Source: Caldilineaceae bacterium
GTDB lineage: Bacteria; Chloroflexota; Anaerolineae; Caldilineales; Caldilineaceae
Length of the DNA stretch: 64,000 nt
NCBI GenBank assembly: GCA_020634815.1
Contig: JACKBA010000010.1
Coordinates: forward strand, 1 to 64,000
Reading direction: 5' to 3'
This document shows, in pieces, positions 32,147 through 40,466 of this stretch. The notes under the pieces are model-generated. The model did no database searches. It was not told the origin of the DNA and was given only the letters and a program-made list of their open reading frames with translations. Numbering within the stretch: the stretch's first letter is position 1; the number at the start of each line of letters is the position of its first letter. A program made the position numbers and the translations under genes.

Positions 32147-33571
32147 ATGAAGGTCAAGATGATCCTGCCGGCGCTCACGGAGGCCGTCAGCCCATTCTGG
32201 CGGCCGATCAAGTACTCGCTCTTCCCGCCGCTTGGGCTGGCGACGCTGGCCGGCTACCTGCCCGACAACTGGGATGTCGAAATTCAGGATGAGCACGTGG
32301 AACGGCTGCGGCTGGACGACGCGCCCGACCTCGTGGTGATCCAGGTCTACATTACGTCGGCGCGGCGGGCCTATGCGCTCGCCGACCACTACCGGCGCCG
32401 GGGCGCGCACGTCTGCCTGGGCGGGCTGCACGTGACTTCGCTCCCCGACGAGGCCGCCCAACATGCCGACACGATCTTTCTGGGGCCGGGCGAGGATACG
32501 TGGCCCGCATTTCTGGCCGACTACCAGGCCGGGCGACCGGGCAAGCTCTATCGTTCGCAGCAGCGCACGCTCGACACGCTGCCGCCGGTGCGCCGCGATC
32601 TGATCAAGCGCCCCCTCTACCTGGTGCCCAACTCGCTCGTCGTCTCGCGCGGCTGCCCGCACTATTGCGATTTCTGCTACAAGGATGCCTTCTTTGCCGG
32701 CGGGCGCAGCTTCTACACGCAGCGCGTCGACCCTGCGCTGGCCGAGATCGAACGGCTGCCGGGCCGCCATCTCTACTTTCTCGACGACCACCTCTTTGGC
32801 GACCCGCGCTTTGCTGCCGCGCTCTTCGAGGGCATGCGCGGCATGGGCCGCGTCTGGCAGGCGGCGGGGACGGTGCGGAGCGTGCTACAAGGCGACCTGG
32901 TGGCGCGGGCCGCCGCGGCGGGACTGCGCAGTCTCTTCGTCGGTTTCGAGACGCTCAACCCGACGAGCCTGGCCGCGCAGCGCAAGGTGCAGAATCTGAA
33001 CCGCGACTACGCGGCCGCAATTCGCCGGCTGCACGACCACGGCGTCATGGTCAACGGCAGCTTTGTCTTCGGCATGGACGAGGACGATGAGAGCGTCTTC
33101 AGCCGCACGGTGGATTGGGCGGTCGGCCAGGGCATCGAGACCGCGACCTTCCACATTCTCACGCCCTATCCCGGCACGGCGCTGCATGCGCGCATGGCTG
33201 CGGCGGGGCGCATCCTGCACGACGAATGGGATCTGTACGACACGCGCCACACCGTCTTCCAGCCGGCGCGGCTCAGCCCGGCGGCGCTGGAGGCGGGCTA
33301 CTGGCGCGCGTATCGCGACTTTTACAGTTGGTCGAACATTGCCCAGGGCGCGTGGAGCAAGCCGGAAATGGGCGGCCGGCTGCGCCACGCAGCCTACGCC
33401 GTGGGGTGGAAAAAGCTGGAGCCATTGTGGGATTGGGTGATCCGGGCGCGACGGGTCGGCGGGATGCGGCCGGTGCTGGAGTCCGTGCTGAACGGGCTTC
33501 AATCCGGCGCTAGGGTTGACGAGAATCTGGGAGCGGCGGCACGACCGGCGCCGTTCCCGGAGTCCAGCTAG
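32147..33571 (+). CDS. B12-binding-domain radical SAM protein
   Basis: A 474-residue protein: cobalamin-binding-like N-terminal domain (FPPLGLATLAGYLPDNWDVE; VCLGGLHVTSLPDEAAQHAD) followed by a radical SAM core with the [4Fe-4S] CX3CX2C motif in SRGCPHYCDFCYKD. Resembles BchE/HpnJ-like and other uncharacterised B12-radical SAM proteins, which carry out methylations or rearrangements on lipids, pigments or natural products. ATG 32147 is preceded by AAAGGA. Substrate unknown. The 3' end overlaps the convergent DUF402 gene by 62 bp. Confidence 0.85.
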   Translation: MKVKMILPALTEAVSPFWRPIKYSLFPPLGLATLAGYLPDNWDVEIQDEHVERLRLDDAPDLVVIQVYITSARRAYALADHYRRRGAHVCLGGLHVTSLPDEAAQHADTIFLGPGEDTWPAFLADYQAGRPGKLYRSQQRTLDTLPPVRRDLIKRPLYLVPNSLVVSRGCPHYCDFCYKDAFFAGGRSFYTQRVDPALAEIERLPGRHLYFLDDHLFGDPRFAAALFEGMRGMGRVWQAAGTVRSVLQGDLVARAAAAGLRSLFVGFETLNPTSLAAQRKVQNLNRDYAAAIRRLHDHGVMVNGSFVFGMDEDDESVFSRTVDWAVGQGIETATFHILTPYPGTALHARMAAAGRILHDEWDLYDTRHTVFQPARLSPAALEAGYWRAYRDFYSWSNIAQGAWSKPEMGGRLRHAAYAVGWKKLEPLWDWVIRARRVGGMRPVLESVLNGLQSGARVDENLGAAARPAPFPESS

Positions 33572-34019
33572 CCGCGAGGGCAAGGGCTTCCTGCGCCGCG
33601 GCCCGGCAGTACGCCTGGAACTCCGTGCTGTAGCCGTAACGCTCGATGGCCGCGGCGAACTCATCCTCGTCGAGGAGGCGCGGTGGACCGTCACCTTCCA
33701 GCGAGACATCGAGTTCGTAGTCCGCAAAGGTGAGCCGGTCGCCGTCGAGCACGGGCAAGCTGCCCACGTTGACGTAGATCTGGACGAGCGTTCCATCTGG
33801 CGCAAAGACTTCGAGCAGATTGAGCGGACGATCGAACCAGTAGTGGGCGCGGATATAGTTCTTCATCGTCCAGTCGCCGCGCTCGCGATCGAGCGTGTGG
33901 CTGCCGGGCACGCCCACCGTCACGAGAAGATTCGCGTCGTGGCGTTCCACATAGGCCTGCCAGGTGCGGTACCAGGCGCCGTCTGCCTTGGTGGCGACGA
34001 CGGTGAGCGTGCGCGGCAT
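33510..34019 (-). CDS. DUF402-family protein
   Basis: A 169-residue protein with the DUF402/FomD-like core: WTMKNYIRAHYWFDRPLNLL, VYVNVGSLPVL-type strand, YELDVSLEGDGPPRLLDEDE. Members are nucleotide/ribonucleotide diphosphatases or RNase-E-domain companions; no specific function is claimed here. ATG 34019 follows AGGAGGAAAG. It is convergent with and overlaps the end of the radical SAM gene. Confidence 0.75.
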   Translation of the reverse strand: MPRTLTVVATKADGAWYRTWQAYVERHDANLLVTVGVPGSHTLDRERGDWTMKNYIRAHYWFDRPLNLLEVFAPDGTLVQIYVNVGSLPVLDGDRLTFADYELDVSLEGDGPPRLLDEDEFAAAIERYGYSTEFQAYCRAAAQEALALAASWTPGTAPVVPPLPDSRQP

Positions 34020-34040
34020 CGGACTTTCCTCCTGCATAGA

Positions 34041-34070
34041 GATGGCCCCGGCGCGTGTGCCGGGGCCATC
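34041..34070. other. 12-bp-arm GC hairpin between dps and DUF402 gene
   Basis: GATGGCCCCGGC and its exact complement around GCGTGT. No T-run on either side; may act as a Rho-independent-like pause or insulate the DUF402 gene from dps. Confidence 0.5.
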
Positions 34071-34111
34071 CTTGTACATCGCTGAATTGTGGCGGGAAGA
34101 CGGTGCGAACG

Positions 34112-34621
34112 TCAACTGCCCTGAATGTGCGCTTCCAGGAACCACAGGTTCTTGTCCACGCCGCGCGAGACTTCGGTGAAAAGGTCGGCCGTATCCTTGT
34201 CGCCGGCCTGGTCGGCCGTGTCGATGGCGGCGCGCACGGATGCACCGAAGGCAGCGTAGCGGTCGGAGAGCGCAGCGACGACGGCCATGCCCTCGAAGGC
34301 GTCGGCAGGGAATTCGGGCAGGCTGGAGGCCGCCGCCGCCATGCGGACGGTGCCCAGCGCAACGCCGCCCATGGCCGTCACGCGCTCGGCAATCATGTCG
34401 GCATGGTCGAGCAACTCGGCGGCCAGGTCGTCAAAGAGTTCATGCAGGGCGATGAATTGTGCGCCCTTGACGTTCCAGTGCGCCTGCTTGGTCTGGCTGT
34501 AGAGATCGGAGACGTCGGCCAGACGCGCGTTGAGCAGGTTGGCCATTTCGGCGCGGACCGATTTGCCCAGGTCCATGCGCGTTGAGAATCGAACGGTCTT
34601 GTTATTTTTCGCTTTTGCCAT
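34112..34621 (-). CDS. dps: Dps-family DNA-protection/ferritin-like protein
   Basis: A 169-residue Dps: forms a 12-mer shell that oxidises and stores iron and protects DNA in starvation or peroxide stress. Ferroxidase residues are seen in QAHWNVKGAQFIALHELFDD (His, His, Asp) and DLAAELLDHADMIAERV (Asp, Glu). The N-terminus MAKAKNNKTVRFSTR is Lys/Arg-rich, which in some Dps binds DNA. Start 34621 with GGAGAAC upstream. An extended -10 (TGCTATACT) at 34687-34695 on the minus strand is a candidate promoter. Confidence 0.9.
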   Translation of the reverse strand: MAKAKNNKTVRFSTRMDLGKSVRAEMANLLNARLADVSDLYSQTKQAHWNVKGAQFIALHELFDDLAAELLDHADMIAERVTAMGGVALGTVRMAAAASSLPEFPADAFEGMAVVAALSDRYAAFGASVRAAIDTADQAGDKDTADLFTEVSRGVDKNLWFLEAHIQGS

Positions 34622-34686
34622 GGGGATGGTTCTCCTCGTGTGACTATGGGTGATGCGCAACGCAGCATATTGATTAAGGTGAATTC

Positions 34687-34695
34687 AGTATAGCA
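34687..34695 (-). promoter_or_regulatory. Extended -10 promoter element for dps
   Basis: Minus-strand TGCTATACT, about 66-74 bp upstream of the dps start; no good -35 at standard spacing, consistent with an extended -10 promoter. Confidence 0.35.
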
Positions 34696-34730
34696 GACGA
34701 GAACGCCGGCAAAGGCAAGCAGAAATCCAT

Positions 34731-35489
34731 TCAAATGCGGCCAACAAAGAGTTGCGTGTCGTAAAACATCGCGACCTTGCCGCGCACGGCCGTCGCAGAA
34801 ACCAGCGCATGGATGGCCTCGACCATCGCGCCGTAGCGCGGGTGGTCGGGCGCCGGCATGTAGGAGGTGGAACTCAGCCGGCCGATGACACCTTCCACAT
34901 CGAGAATCTGCTGGTTGACGAAGTTGTGCTCGGCGTAGCCGCCGGCGCCAAAGAAGCCGGCCAGCGTCTGCTCATCGACCACATGTGCGTGGTCGACCTC
35001 GGTGTAATCCAGCCCGTAGGTGTCGATGATCTGCTGGTAGCCGTCCATGAAGGGCGTGCCGGACGAGCGACGCGCATTCCACACCAGGGCCGCATAACCG
35101 CCGGGGCGCAGGATACGGCGGAACTCGGCGCGCGCCTTCGGCACGTCGAACCAGTGGAACGCCTGGCCCGCGGTCACGAAGTCAGCGCTGCGATCAGCCA
35201 GACCCGTGGCTTCGGCCGTGCCGTGCCGGCTGGCATAGCCGGGATGGCCGCCGAGCATGGCGTCGGCTGCGGCGCGCATGCGCTCGTTCGGCTCCACCGC
35301 GGTGACGGCGCAGCCCGCCGTGAGCAGCAGGCGTGTCAGCAGGCCGGTGCCGGCGCCCACGTCGACCACATGCGTCACCGGGCCGAGGCCGTAGCGCTCC
35401 ACCAGGCAGCGCAGCACGGCGTTGGGATAGGCGGGCCGGGCGCGGACATACATGGCCACGCGGTTGGTGAAGCGGTTGACCGTGTCCAT
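34731..35489 (-). CDS. Class I SAM-dependent methyltransferase
   Basis: A 252-residue methyltransferase of the type-11 group. SAM-binding motif I VVDVGAGTGLLTRLLL, motif II-like VTAVEPNERMRAAADAML, and FVTAGQAFHWFDVPKARAEF are evident. Substrate unknown. Start ATG 35489 has GGAGGAG upstream. It follows the Clp-N/protease gene on the same strand by 11 bp, so the two are probably one transcript. Confidence 0.87.
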   Translation of the reverse strand: MDTVNRFTNRVAMYVRARPAYPNAVLRCLVERYGLGPVTHVVDVGAGTGLLTRLLLTAGCAVTAVEPNERMRAAADAMLGGHPGYASRHGTAEATGLADRSADFVTAGQAFHWFDVPKARAEFRRILRPGGYAALVWNARRSSGTPFMDGYQQIIDTYGLDYTEVDHAHVVDEQTLAGFFGAGGYAEHNFVNQQILDVEGVIGRLSSTSYMPAPDHPRYGAMVEAIHALVSATAVRGKVAMFYDTQLFVGRI

Positions 35490-35500
35490 CGTCTCCTCCG

Positions 35501-36778
35501 TCACGGCATCCAGAAGCGGTACATGTTGAAGCCGAACTCGACCAGGCCGGGGAAGATGTTCAGTTGCAGGATCAGGATCCAGACTGCCGTCCAGAAGAAG
35601 CTGCTGAAGGCGTCGACATACCAGAAGAGGAAGATCAGCAACATGAAGCCAAAGGAATAGACGGGCGCCAGCATACGATGGACGCTGAGCGGCAGCCACG
35701 GCGCGATGATGCCGAAGCCATCCAGCCCCGGGATCGGGATCAGGTTGAGAATGATCGCCGTGATCTGCAAGAAGACGAGCAACGCGATCGACGCCCAGAA
35801 GATCGGACGCTCCATGTAGAAGACGCCGTCGCCGTTGAGAAGGAAGGGCAACGCCAGCAACGCGGCGAAGATGGCGTTAGCCGCCGGCCCCGCGGCCGAG
35901 ACGGTGCTCTGCATCCAGCGCGAGCGAATCGCCCCCAGGTTGACGTAGACGGCGCCGCCGGGCAGGCCGATCCCGCCGAGCAGCAGAAAGATCACGGGCA
36001 TGACGATGCTCAGCAGCGGGTGCGTGTACTTGAGCGGGTTGAGTGTGAGATAGCCGCGCTCGTCCACGCTGTGGTCGCCGCCCCAGTAGGCCGCCAGGGC
36101 GTGGCCGAACTCGTGCAGCGCCAGCGAGACGATCCAGCCCAGCGTCACGAAGACGAAGACGATGATGGGATGCGCGTCCTCCTGGAAGTAGAGCCAGGCG
36201 CCCGACGCGGCCATGGCCGCCACCAGGCCGAGAAAGACGGGGCTGATGCGCCAGCGGTTGCGCTTTCGCACCTCGCGGGCGTGCTGTTGCTCCTCGGCCA
36301 CGGCGGTCGTGCCCCGCTCGTAGACGCTCACCGGCGCCTGGCTGACGGCGTTGCGGTCGATCTGCCACTCGGCCAGCAACTCGGCCAACTCGTGGTCGGG
36401 GTGGTCGAGCGTGCCGACGAGCAGGTCGCGTGTGGTGGCAAAGGGCGAGCCGACGGCCTGCGCCTCGGCAAAGGTCGTGGCGATGGCGTTCTGCATGGAT
36501 GGATCGAGCCGGCTCTGCGCGGCATCGCTCTTGGCATCGCGCCACATGACGATCTGGCGCGAGCCGAAGAGATCGGCAAGGCGCTTTGCCATCGCGGCCG
36601 GGTCATGGCCCAGCGCGGCGAGCACGCCGTAGGCATCGCCATCTTTCTGCTGCAAGACGCTGGCCATAAGATGGCTCGACGCAATGAGCGGTGCACGGGC
36701 GCGGGCGGCGATCTGCGCCGAGCGCTGCAACGCAGCGAGCGCCTGCACGGAGAAACGGTCCGGGGTCAACATTGTCAT
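35501..36778 (-). CDS. Clp-N domain fused to site-2-type (M50) membrane protease
   Basis: A 425-residue fusion. Residues 1-145 resemble two Clp repeat (Clp-N) motifs (FSVQALAALQRSAQIAARAR; LIASSHLMASVLQQKDGDAY). From 180 on it is an M50 zinc metalloprotease with several membrane segments: HEFGH (222-226) and the second metal motif NLIPIPGLDG (345-354, Asp353). S2P enzymes cut membrane-embedded substrates such as anti-sigma factors. The Clp-N part would recruit substrate or adaptor (inference). Ends in a hydrophobic tail. Confidence 0.85.
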   Translation of the reverse strand: MTMLTPDRFSVQALAALQRSAQIAARARAPLIASSHLMASVLQQKDGDAYGVLAALGHDPAAMAKRLADLFGSRQIVMWRDAKSDAAQSRLDPSMQNAIATTFAEAQAVGSPFATTRDLLVGTLDHPDHELAELLAEWQIDRNAVSQAPVSVYERGTTAVAEEQQHAREVRKRNRWRISPVFLGLVAAMAASGAWLYFQEDAHPIIVFVFVTLGWIVSLALHEFGHALAAYWGGDHSVDERGYLTLNPLKYTHPLLSIVMPVIFLLLGGIGLPGGAVYVNLGAIRSRWMQSTVSAAGPAANAIFAALLALPFLLNGDGVFYMERPIFWASIALLVFLQITAIILNLIPIPGLDGFGIIAPWLPLSVHRMLAPVYSFGFMLLIFLFWYVDAFSSFFWTAVWILILQLNIFPGLVEFGFNMYRFWMP

Positions 36779-36856
36779 GATTGTAACCTCATGCGACCAT
36801 TATAGTACGGGTTGGCAGATTTGCGATGGCGTCGCTTGCCTGAGTATGCTATACGC

Positions 36857-37675
36857 ATGGCGCTACCTGCATGGCTTTCCACGGTCAACCCGGTCTGGCT
36901 CGCCCTGATCGCCACCTGCTTCACCTGGGGCGTGACGGCGCTCGGCGCGGCGATGGTCTTTCTCTTCAAGACGGTCGACCGTCGCGTGCTCGATGCGATG
37001 CTCGGCTTTGCCGCCGGCGTGATGATCGCCGCCTCCTTCTGGTCGCTGCTGGCCCCCGCCATCGACATGGCCAAGGAGAGCGGCAACTCGGGCTGGTTCC
37101 AGGCCGCGGCCGGCTTTCTGCTGGGCGGTCTCTTCGTGGCCGCCATCGACAAGGTGCTGCCTCACCTGCACCTGGGGCTGCCCAAGTCGCAGGCCGAGGG
37201 CATCAAGACGCAGTGGCAGCGCAGCATCCTGCTGGTGATGGCGATTACGCTGCACAACCTGCCGGAAGGGCTGGCGGTGGGCGTGGCCTTTGGCGCCCTG
37301 GGCAGCGGGCAGTCCGCGGCGACGCTGGGTGCAGCCGTGGCGCTGGCCATCGGCATCGGGTTGCAGAATTTCCCCGAGGGCATGGCCGTCTCGATCCCGC
37401 TGCGCCGCGAGGGCTTTGCGCGCACGGAAGCCTTCATGTACGGGCAGGCGTCGGGGATGGTGGAGCCCATCGGCGGCATCATCGGCGCGCTGGCCGTGCA
37501 ACTCGTCGCACCGATCCTCCCCTACGCGCTGGCCTTTGCCGCCGGCGCGATGCTTTTCGTCGTCGTGGAAGAACTCATCCCCGAATCGCAGCAAGGCCGC
37601 AACACCGACCTCGCCACCGCCTTCACCCTCCTGGGCTTTGCGGTGATGATGGTGATGGATGTGGCGTTGGGGTAG
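36857..37675 (+). CDS. ZIP-family metal transporter
   Basis: A 272-residue ZIP transporter (ZupT/GufA-like), eight membrane segments, importing Zn or other divalent metals. Metal-site motif TLHNLPEGLAVGVAFG and IGLQNFPEGMAVSIPL (the HNxPEG and QNxPEG motifs) are visible, and EEL near the C-terminus. Start ATG 36857; TATGCTATAC sits just upstream, so the transcript could be leaderless or nearly so. It diverges from the Clp-N/protease gene. Confidence 0.9.
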   Translation: MALPAWLSTVNPVWLALIATCFTWGVTALGAAMVFLFKTVDRRVLDAMLGFAAGVMIAASFWSLLAPAIDMAKESGNSGWFQAAAGFLLGGLFVAAIDKVLPHLHLGLPKSQAEGIKTQWQRSILLVMAITLHNLPEGLAVGVAFGALGSGQSAATLGAAVALAIGIGLQNFPEGMAVSIPLRREGFARTEAFMYGQASGMVEPIGGIIGALAVQLVAPILPYALAFAAGAMLFVVVEELIPESQQGRNTDLATAFTLLGFAVMMVMDVALG

Positions 37676-37681
37676 ATATCG

Positions 37682-39076
37682 TCATCCCCTCATCCCTGCC
37701 CGCGACGCCAGCCCTACCGCGGCGCGATTGTGACGTTCCACCAACTCCACCAGATCAAGACCCACAAGCCGGCCGTCGCGCACGCGGGGCACGCCGTTGA
37801 CAATTGCCCACGCCACAGGCTGCGGCTGGCAGAAGACGAGCGCGGCCAGCGGGTCGTGCACGGCGCCGCCGGCGTGCCAGAGCGTGTCCAGGCGGAAGGC
37901 GACGATGTCGGCGGCCATGCCCGGCACCAGCGCCCCGATGTCGTCGCGGCCCAGCACCGCCGCGCCGCCCAGCGTGGCGATCTCCAGCGCCTCGCGCGCG
38001 GTCATGGCGTGCGGGTTGCCCAGGACGCGCTGGAGGAGCAGGCACTGGCGCACCTCGTTGAGAAGATGGCTGCCGTCGTTGGAGGCGCTGCCGTCGACGC
38101 CCAGCCCCACAGGCACGCCCGCATCGCGCATGGCGCGCACGGGTGCAATGCCCGAGGCCAGGCGCATGTTGCTGTTCGGGCAGTGGGCGACGCCCGTGTG
38201 CGTGCGCGCAAAGACGTCGATCTCCGCCTGGTTGAGATGGACGCAGTGTGCGTGCCAGACGTCGTCACCCGTCCACGCCAGGTGCTCGGCGTAGTCGCCC
38301 GGGCGGTAGCCGAAGCGCGCCAGGCAGAATTCTTCCTCGTCCTTCGTCTCGGCCAGATGGGTGTGCAGGTGCACGTTCATGGCCGGGCCAAAGCTGCGCG
38401 CCAGCGCCGCGCTCTCGCGCATGAGGTCGGGCGTGACGCTGAAGGGGCTGCACGGCGCCAGCACGACGCGGCGCATGGCAAAGCGCGCCGGATCGTGAAA
38501 GGTCTCGACGACGCGGCGGCTGTCGCGCAGGATCGTCGCCTCGTCCTCCGTCACGCGATCGGGGGGCAGGCCGCCCTGGCTCTCGCCCAGGCTCATGCTG
38601 CCGCGCGCGCCGTGGAAGCGCACGCCGATGGTGTCGGCCGCGGCGAACTGGTCGTCGAGACGCGTGCCGTTGGGCCACAGGTAGTGATGGTCGCTGGAGG
38701 TGGTGCAGCCGGAGAGCAGCAGCTCGGTGAGCGCCAGTTGCGTGCTCGCAAAGACGTCGTCGGGCGTCAGCTCCGCCCAGATGGGGTAGAGCGTCTTGAG
38801 CCAGTCGAAGAGCACGGCATCCTGGGCAGCGGGAATGACGCGCGTCAGCGTCTGGTAGAAGTGGTGGTGCGTGTTGACGAAGCCGGGCAGGACGATGCAG
38901 TGGCGCGCGTCGATGACCTCGTCGGCGCCGTCGCGCAGTTCCGGCGGCAGATCGGCCGTGGCGCCGACCCAGGCGATGGCTGGGCCGTCGGTGACGAGCG
39001 CGCCATCGCGCAACTCGCGGCGCGCGCCGTCCATGGTGACGAGTAGATCGGCGTGTTCGATACAAATGGTGCTCAT
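37682..39076 (-). CDS. 8-oxoguanine deaminase
   Basis: Amidohydrolase-superfamily deaminase converting 8-oxoguanine to urate and ammonia, a clean-up step of oxidised purines. 464 residues. Hallmarks: FVNTHHHFYQTLTRVIPAAQ, HAHCVHLNQAEIDVF, THTGVAHCPNSNMRLASGIA and DGSASNDGSHLLNEVRQ. Related enzymes include AtzB/TrzN-like chlorohydrolases; the strict GVAHCPNSNMRL plus ASNDGSHL pattern supports 8-oxoguanine deaminase. Convergent with the ZIP gene, ending 7 bp from it. Confidence 0.85.
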   Translation of the reverse strand: MSTICIEHADLLVTMDGARRELRDGALVTDGPAIAWVGATADLPPELRDGADEVIDARHCIVLPGFVNTHHHFYQTLTRVIPAAQDAVLFDWLKTLYPIWAELTPDDVFASTQLALTELLLSGCTTSSDHHYLWPNGTRLDDQFAAADTIGVRFHGARGSMSLGESQGGLPPDRVTEDEATILRDSRRVVETFHDPARFAMRRVVLAPCSPFSVTPDLMRESAALARSFGPAMNVHLHTHLAETKDEEEFCLARFGYRPGDYAEHLAWTGDDVWHAHCVHLNQAEIDVFARTHTGVAHCPNSNMRLASGIAPVRAMRDAGVPVGLGVDGSASNDGSHLLNEVRQCLLLQRVLGNPHAMTAREALEIATLGGAAVLGRDDIGALVPGMAADIVAFRLDTLWHAGGAVHDPLAALVFCQPQPVAWAIVNGVPRVRDGRLVGLDLVELVERHNRAAVGLASRAGMRG

Positions 39077-39205
39077 CAGGCTTCTCCTTTGATCTGTGAG
39101 CGAGTGGTGCGGTTACGGGTCATGAAAAGAATAGACCGCGGATTTGGCGGATTTCCTGCGCGCAGGTCGGAATCGAGTTGTATGGCCGGCCTGGTGTGGG
39201 GGCGG

Positions 39206-39847
39206 CTAGATGGTGGCGGCGATCCATGCGGCTACCTGGCGCGTTGTGGTGGCGGCGTCGACGCCGGTGGTGTCGATCTGCGTGATGGGCGGCTGGTGGT
39301 CGCCGTAGGCGCGGAACCAGCGGTTGAATTGCTGATGCTCGGCGATGTAGGCAGCGGAGCCGGCGGCGCGCCAGGCCGGGCGCGCGTGCAGCCGCTCGGC
39401 CAGCACGTCGTCATCGCACACCAGGGCAAGATAGGCGATGGTGCTGAAGTAGCGGCGCTCGACGCACCCTTCCAGGTTGGCGGGCACCCCGATGCCCGCG
39501 CCGAAGAGCACCACCGGGCGGCCGGATTGGTTGATGTTCTTGCAGAGACGCAGCCAGAGGTCGAAAAAGGTGCGGTAGCAATCAGCCGGCGTGTCGAACT
39601 CGGGACGCCAGAGGATATCGGCGTCGAGCAGGACGGCGTCGTGCACATGGCCGAGCAGCCGGTTGCAGACGGTGGACTTGCCCGCGCCGCTGGCGCCGGT
39701 GACGACGAGCAGCGGCCCGCGCACGAACGACCGGCGCGCACCGCACGCGGGACAGACGACAACAGACGCGGCAGAGGCGCCCGGCTCGCCGGCTTCGACA
39801 ATCTGGTCGGCGCGGTAGAGACCGCAGGCAGGGCAGACGTTGAGCAT
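39206..39847 (-). CDS. P-loop kinase-like protein with N-terminal zinc ribbon
   Basis: A 213-residue protein: CPACG pairs (Cys5/8 and Cys32/35) form a probable zinc ribbon, followed by Walker A GASGAGKST (51-59) and a DADILW segment typical of small-molecule kinases. It resembles nucleoside/shikimate-type P-loop kinases, substrate unknown. It starts 4 bp after the stop of the DinB-fold gene and is probably co-transcribed with it. Confidence 0.75.
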   Translation of the reverse strand: MLNVCPACGLYRADQIVEAGEPGASAASVVVCPACGARRSFVRGPLLVVTGASGAGKSTVCNRLLGHVHDAVLLDADILWRPEFDTPADCYRTFFDLWLRLCKNINQSGRPVVLFGAGIGVPANLEGCVERRYFSTIAYLALVCDDDVLAERLHARPAWRAAGSAAYIAEHQQFNRWFRAYGDHQPPITQIDTTGVDAATTTRQVAAWIAATI

Positions 39848-39850
39848 GGC

Positions 39851-40288
39851 TCAGGCCGCGGCGAGCGCGGCATCGACCTCGTCGAGGTGCTCGTTGCGAT
39901 GAATGGCGCGCACGACCCAGCGCGCGTTGTGCGCACGCAGTTCGCCGAGCAGCACGGGCGGGAAGTGCGCCAGGCGATGGTCGAGCGCTTCGGCCGCGGC
40001 GACGGCAAGCTCGGCCGCAGCGCGCGGCGGCAGGGCAGCCCAGAAAGGCAGCGCAATGTCGTTCACCGTGAAGTCGATGGGCGGGTAGGTGAGGCGGCCG
40101 GCGCGCTCGGTCTCATCCAGCACGGCAAGCACGCGTCGATCCCAGAAGGCCAGGTGCGCCAGGGTGATGGCCACGGTCCAGTGCTCGCCCACGGGCACGC
40201 GCAGCGCGGCGTCAGGCAGCGCGGCCAGGGCGCGGATGCGCTCGGTCGACGCACGGTTCTGCTCGATATAGGAAGAGTCAGTAGACAT
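39851..40288 (-). CDS. DinB-superfamily protein
   Basis: A 145-residue four-helix DinB/maleylpyruvate-isomerase-N-like protein. Potential metal-binding histidines appear in VGEHWTVAITLAHLAFWDRR and ARWVVRAIHRNEHLDEVDAA, spaced as in DinB_2 proteins. Such proteins are often thiol-dependent transferases or stress proteins; no specific reaction is assigned. Upstream is a GACGCAGA-type palindrome. Confidence 0.75.
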   Translation of the reverse strand: MSTDSSYIEQNRASTERIRALAALPDAALRVPVGEHWTVAITLAHLAFWDRRVLAVLDETERAGRLTYPPIDFTVNDIALPFWAALPPRAAAELAVAAAEALDHRLAHFPPVLLGELRAHNARWVVRAIHRNEHLDEVDAALAAA

Positions 40289-40331
40289 TGCGTTCGCCCT
40301 TTCCGGCGGAAGCTGTTGACAAGGACGAATC

Positions 40332-40444
40332 TTGACGCAGGGGCGCAGAGGGGCAAAGTTTCGCAGAGGAAAAGGTGCGCGGTTCTCGCCTGACTTCTGC
40401 GTTTCTCTCTGCGCTCCTCTGCATCTCCGCGCCTCCGCGTCAAA
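40332..40444. repeat. Inverted repeat, GACGCAGA 8-mer family
   Basis: TTGACGCAGGGGCGCAGAGG left arm and CTCCGCGCCTCCGCGTCAAA-like right arm, between the EEP nuclease and DinB genes. Confidence 0.78.
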
Positions 40445-40466
40445 TGAACCTATCTCAGACCGTCAT

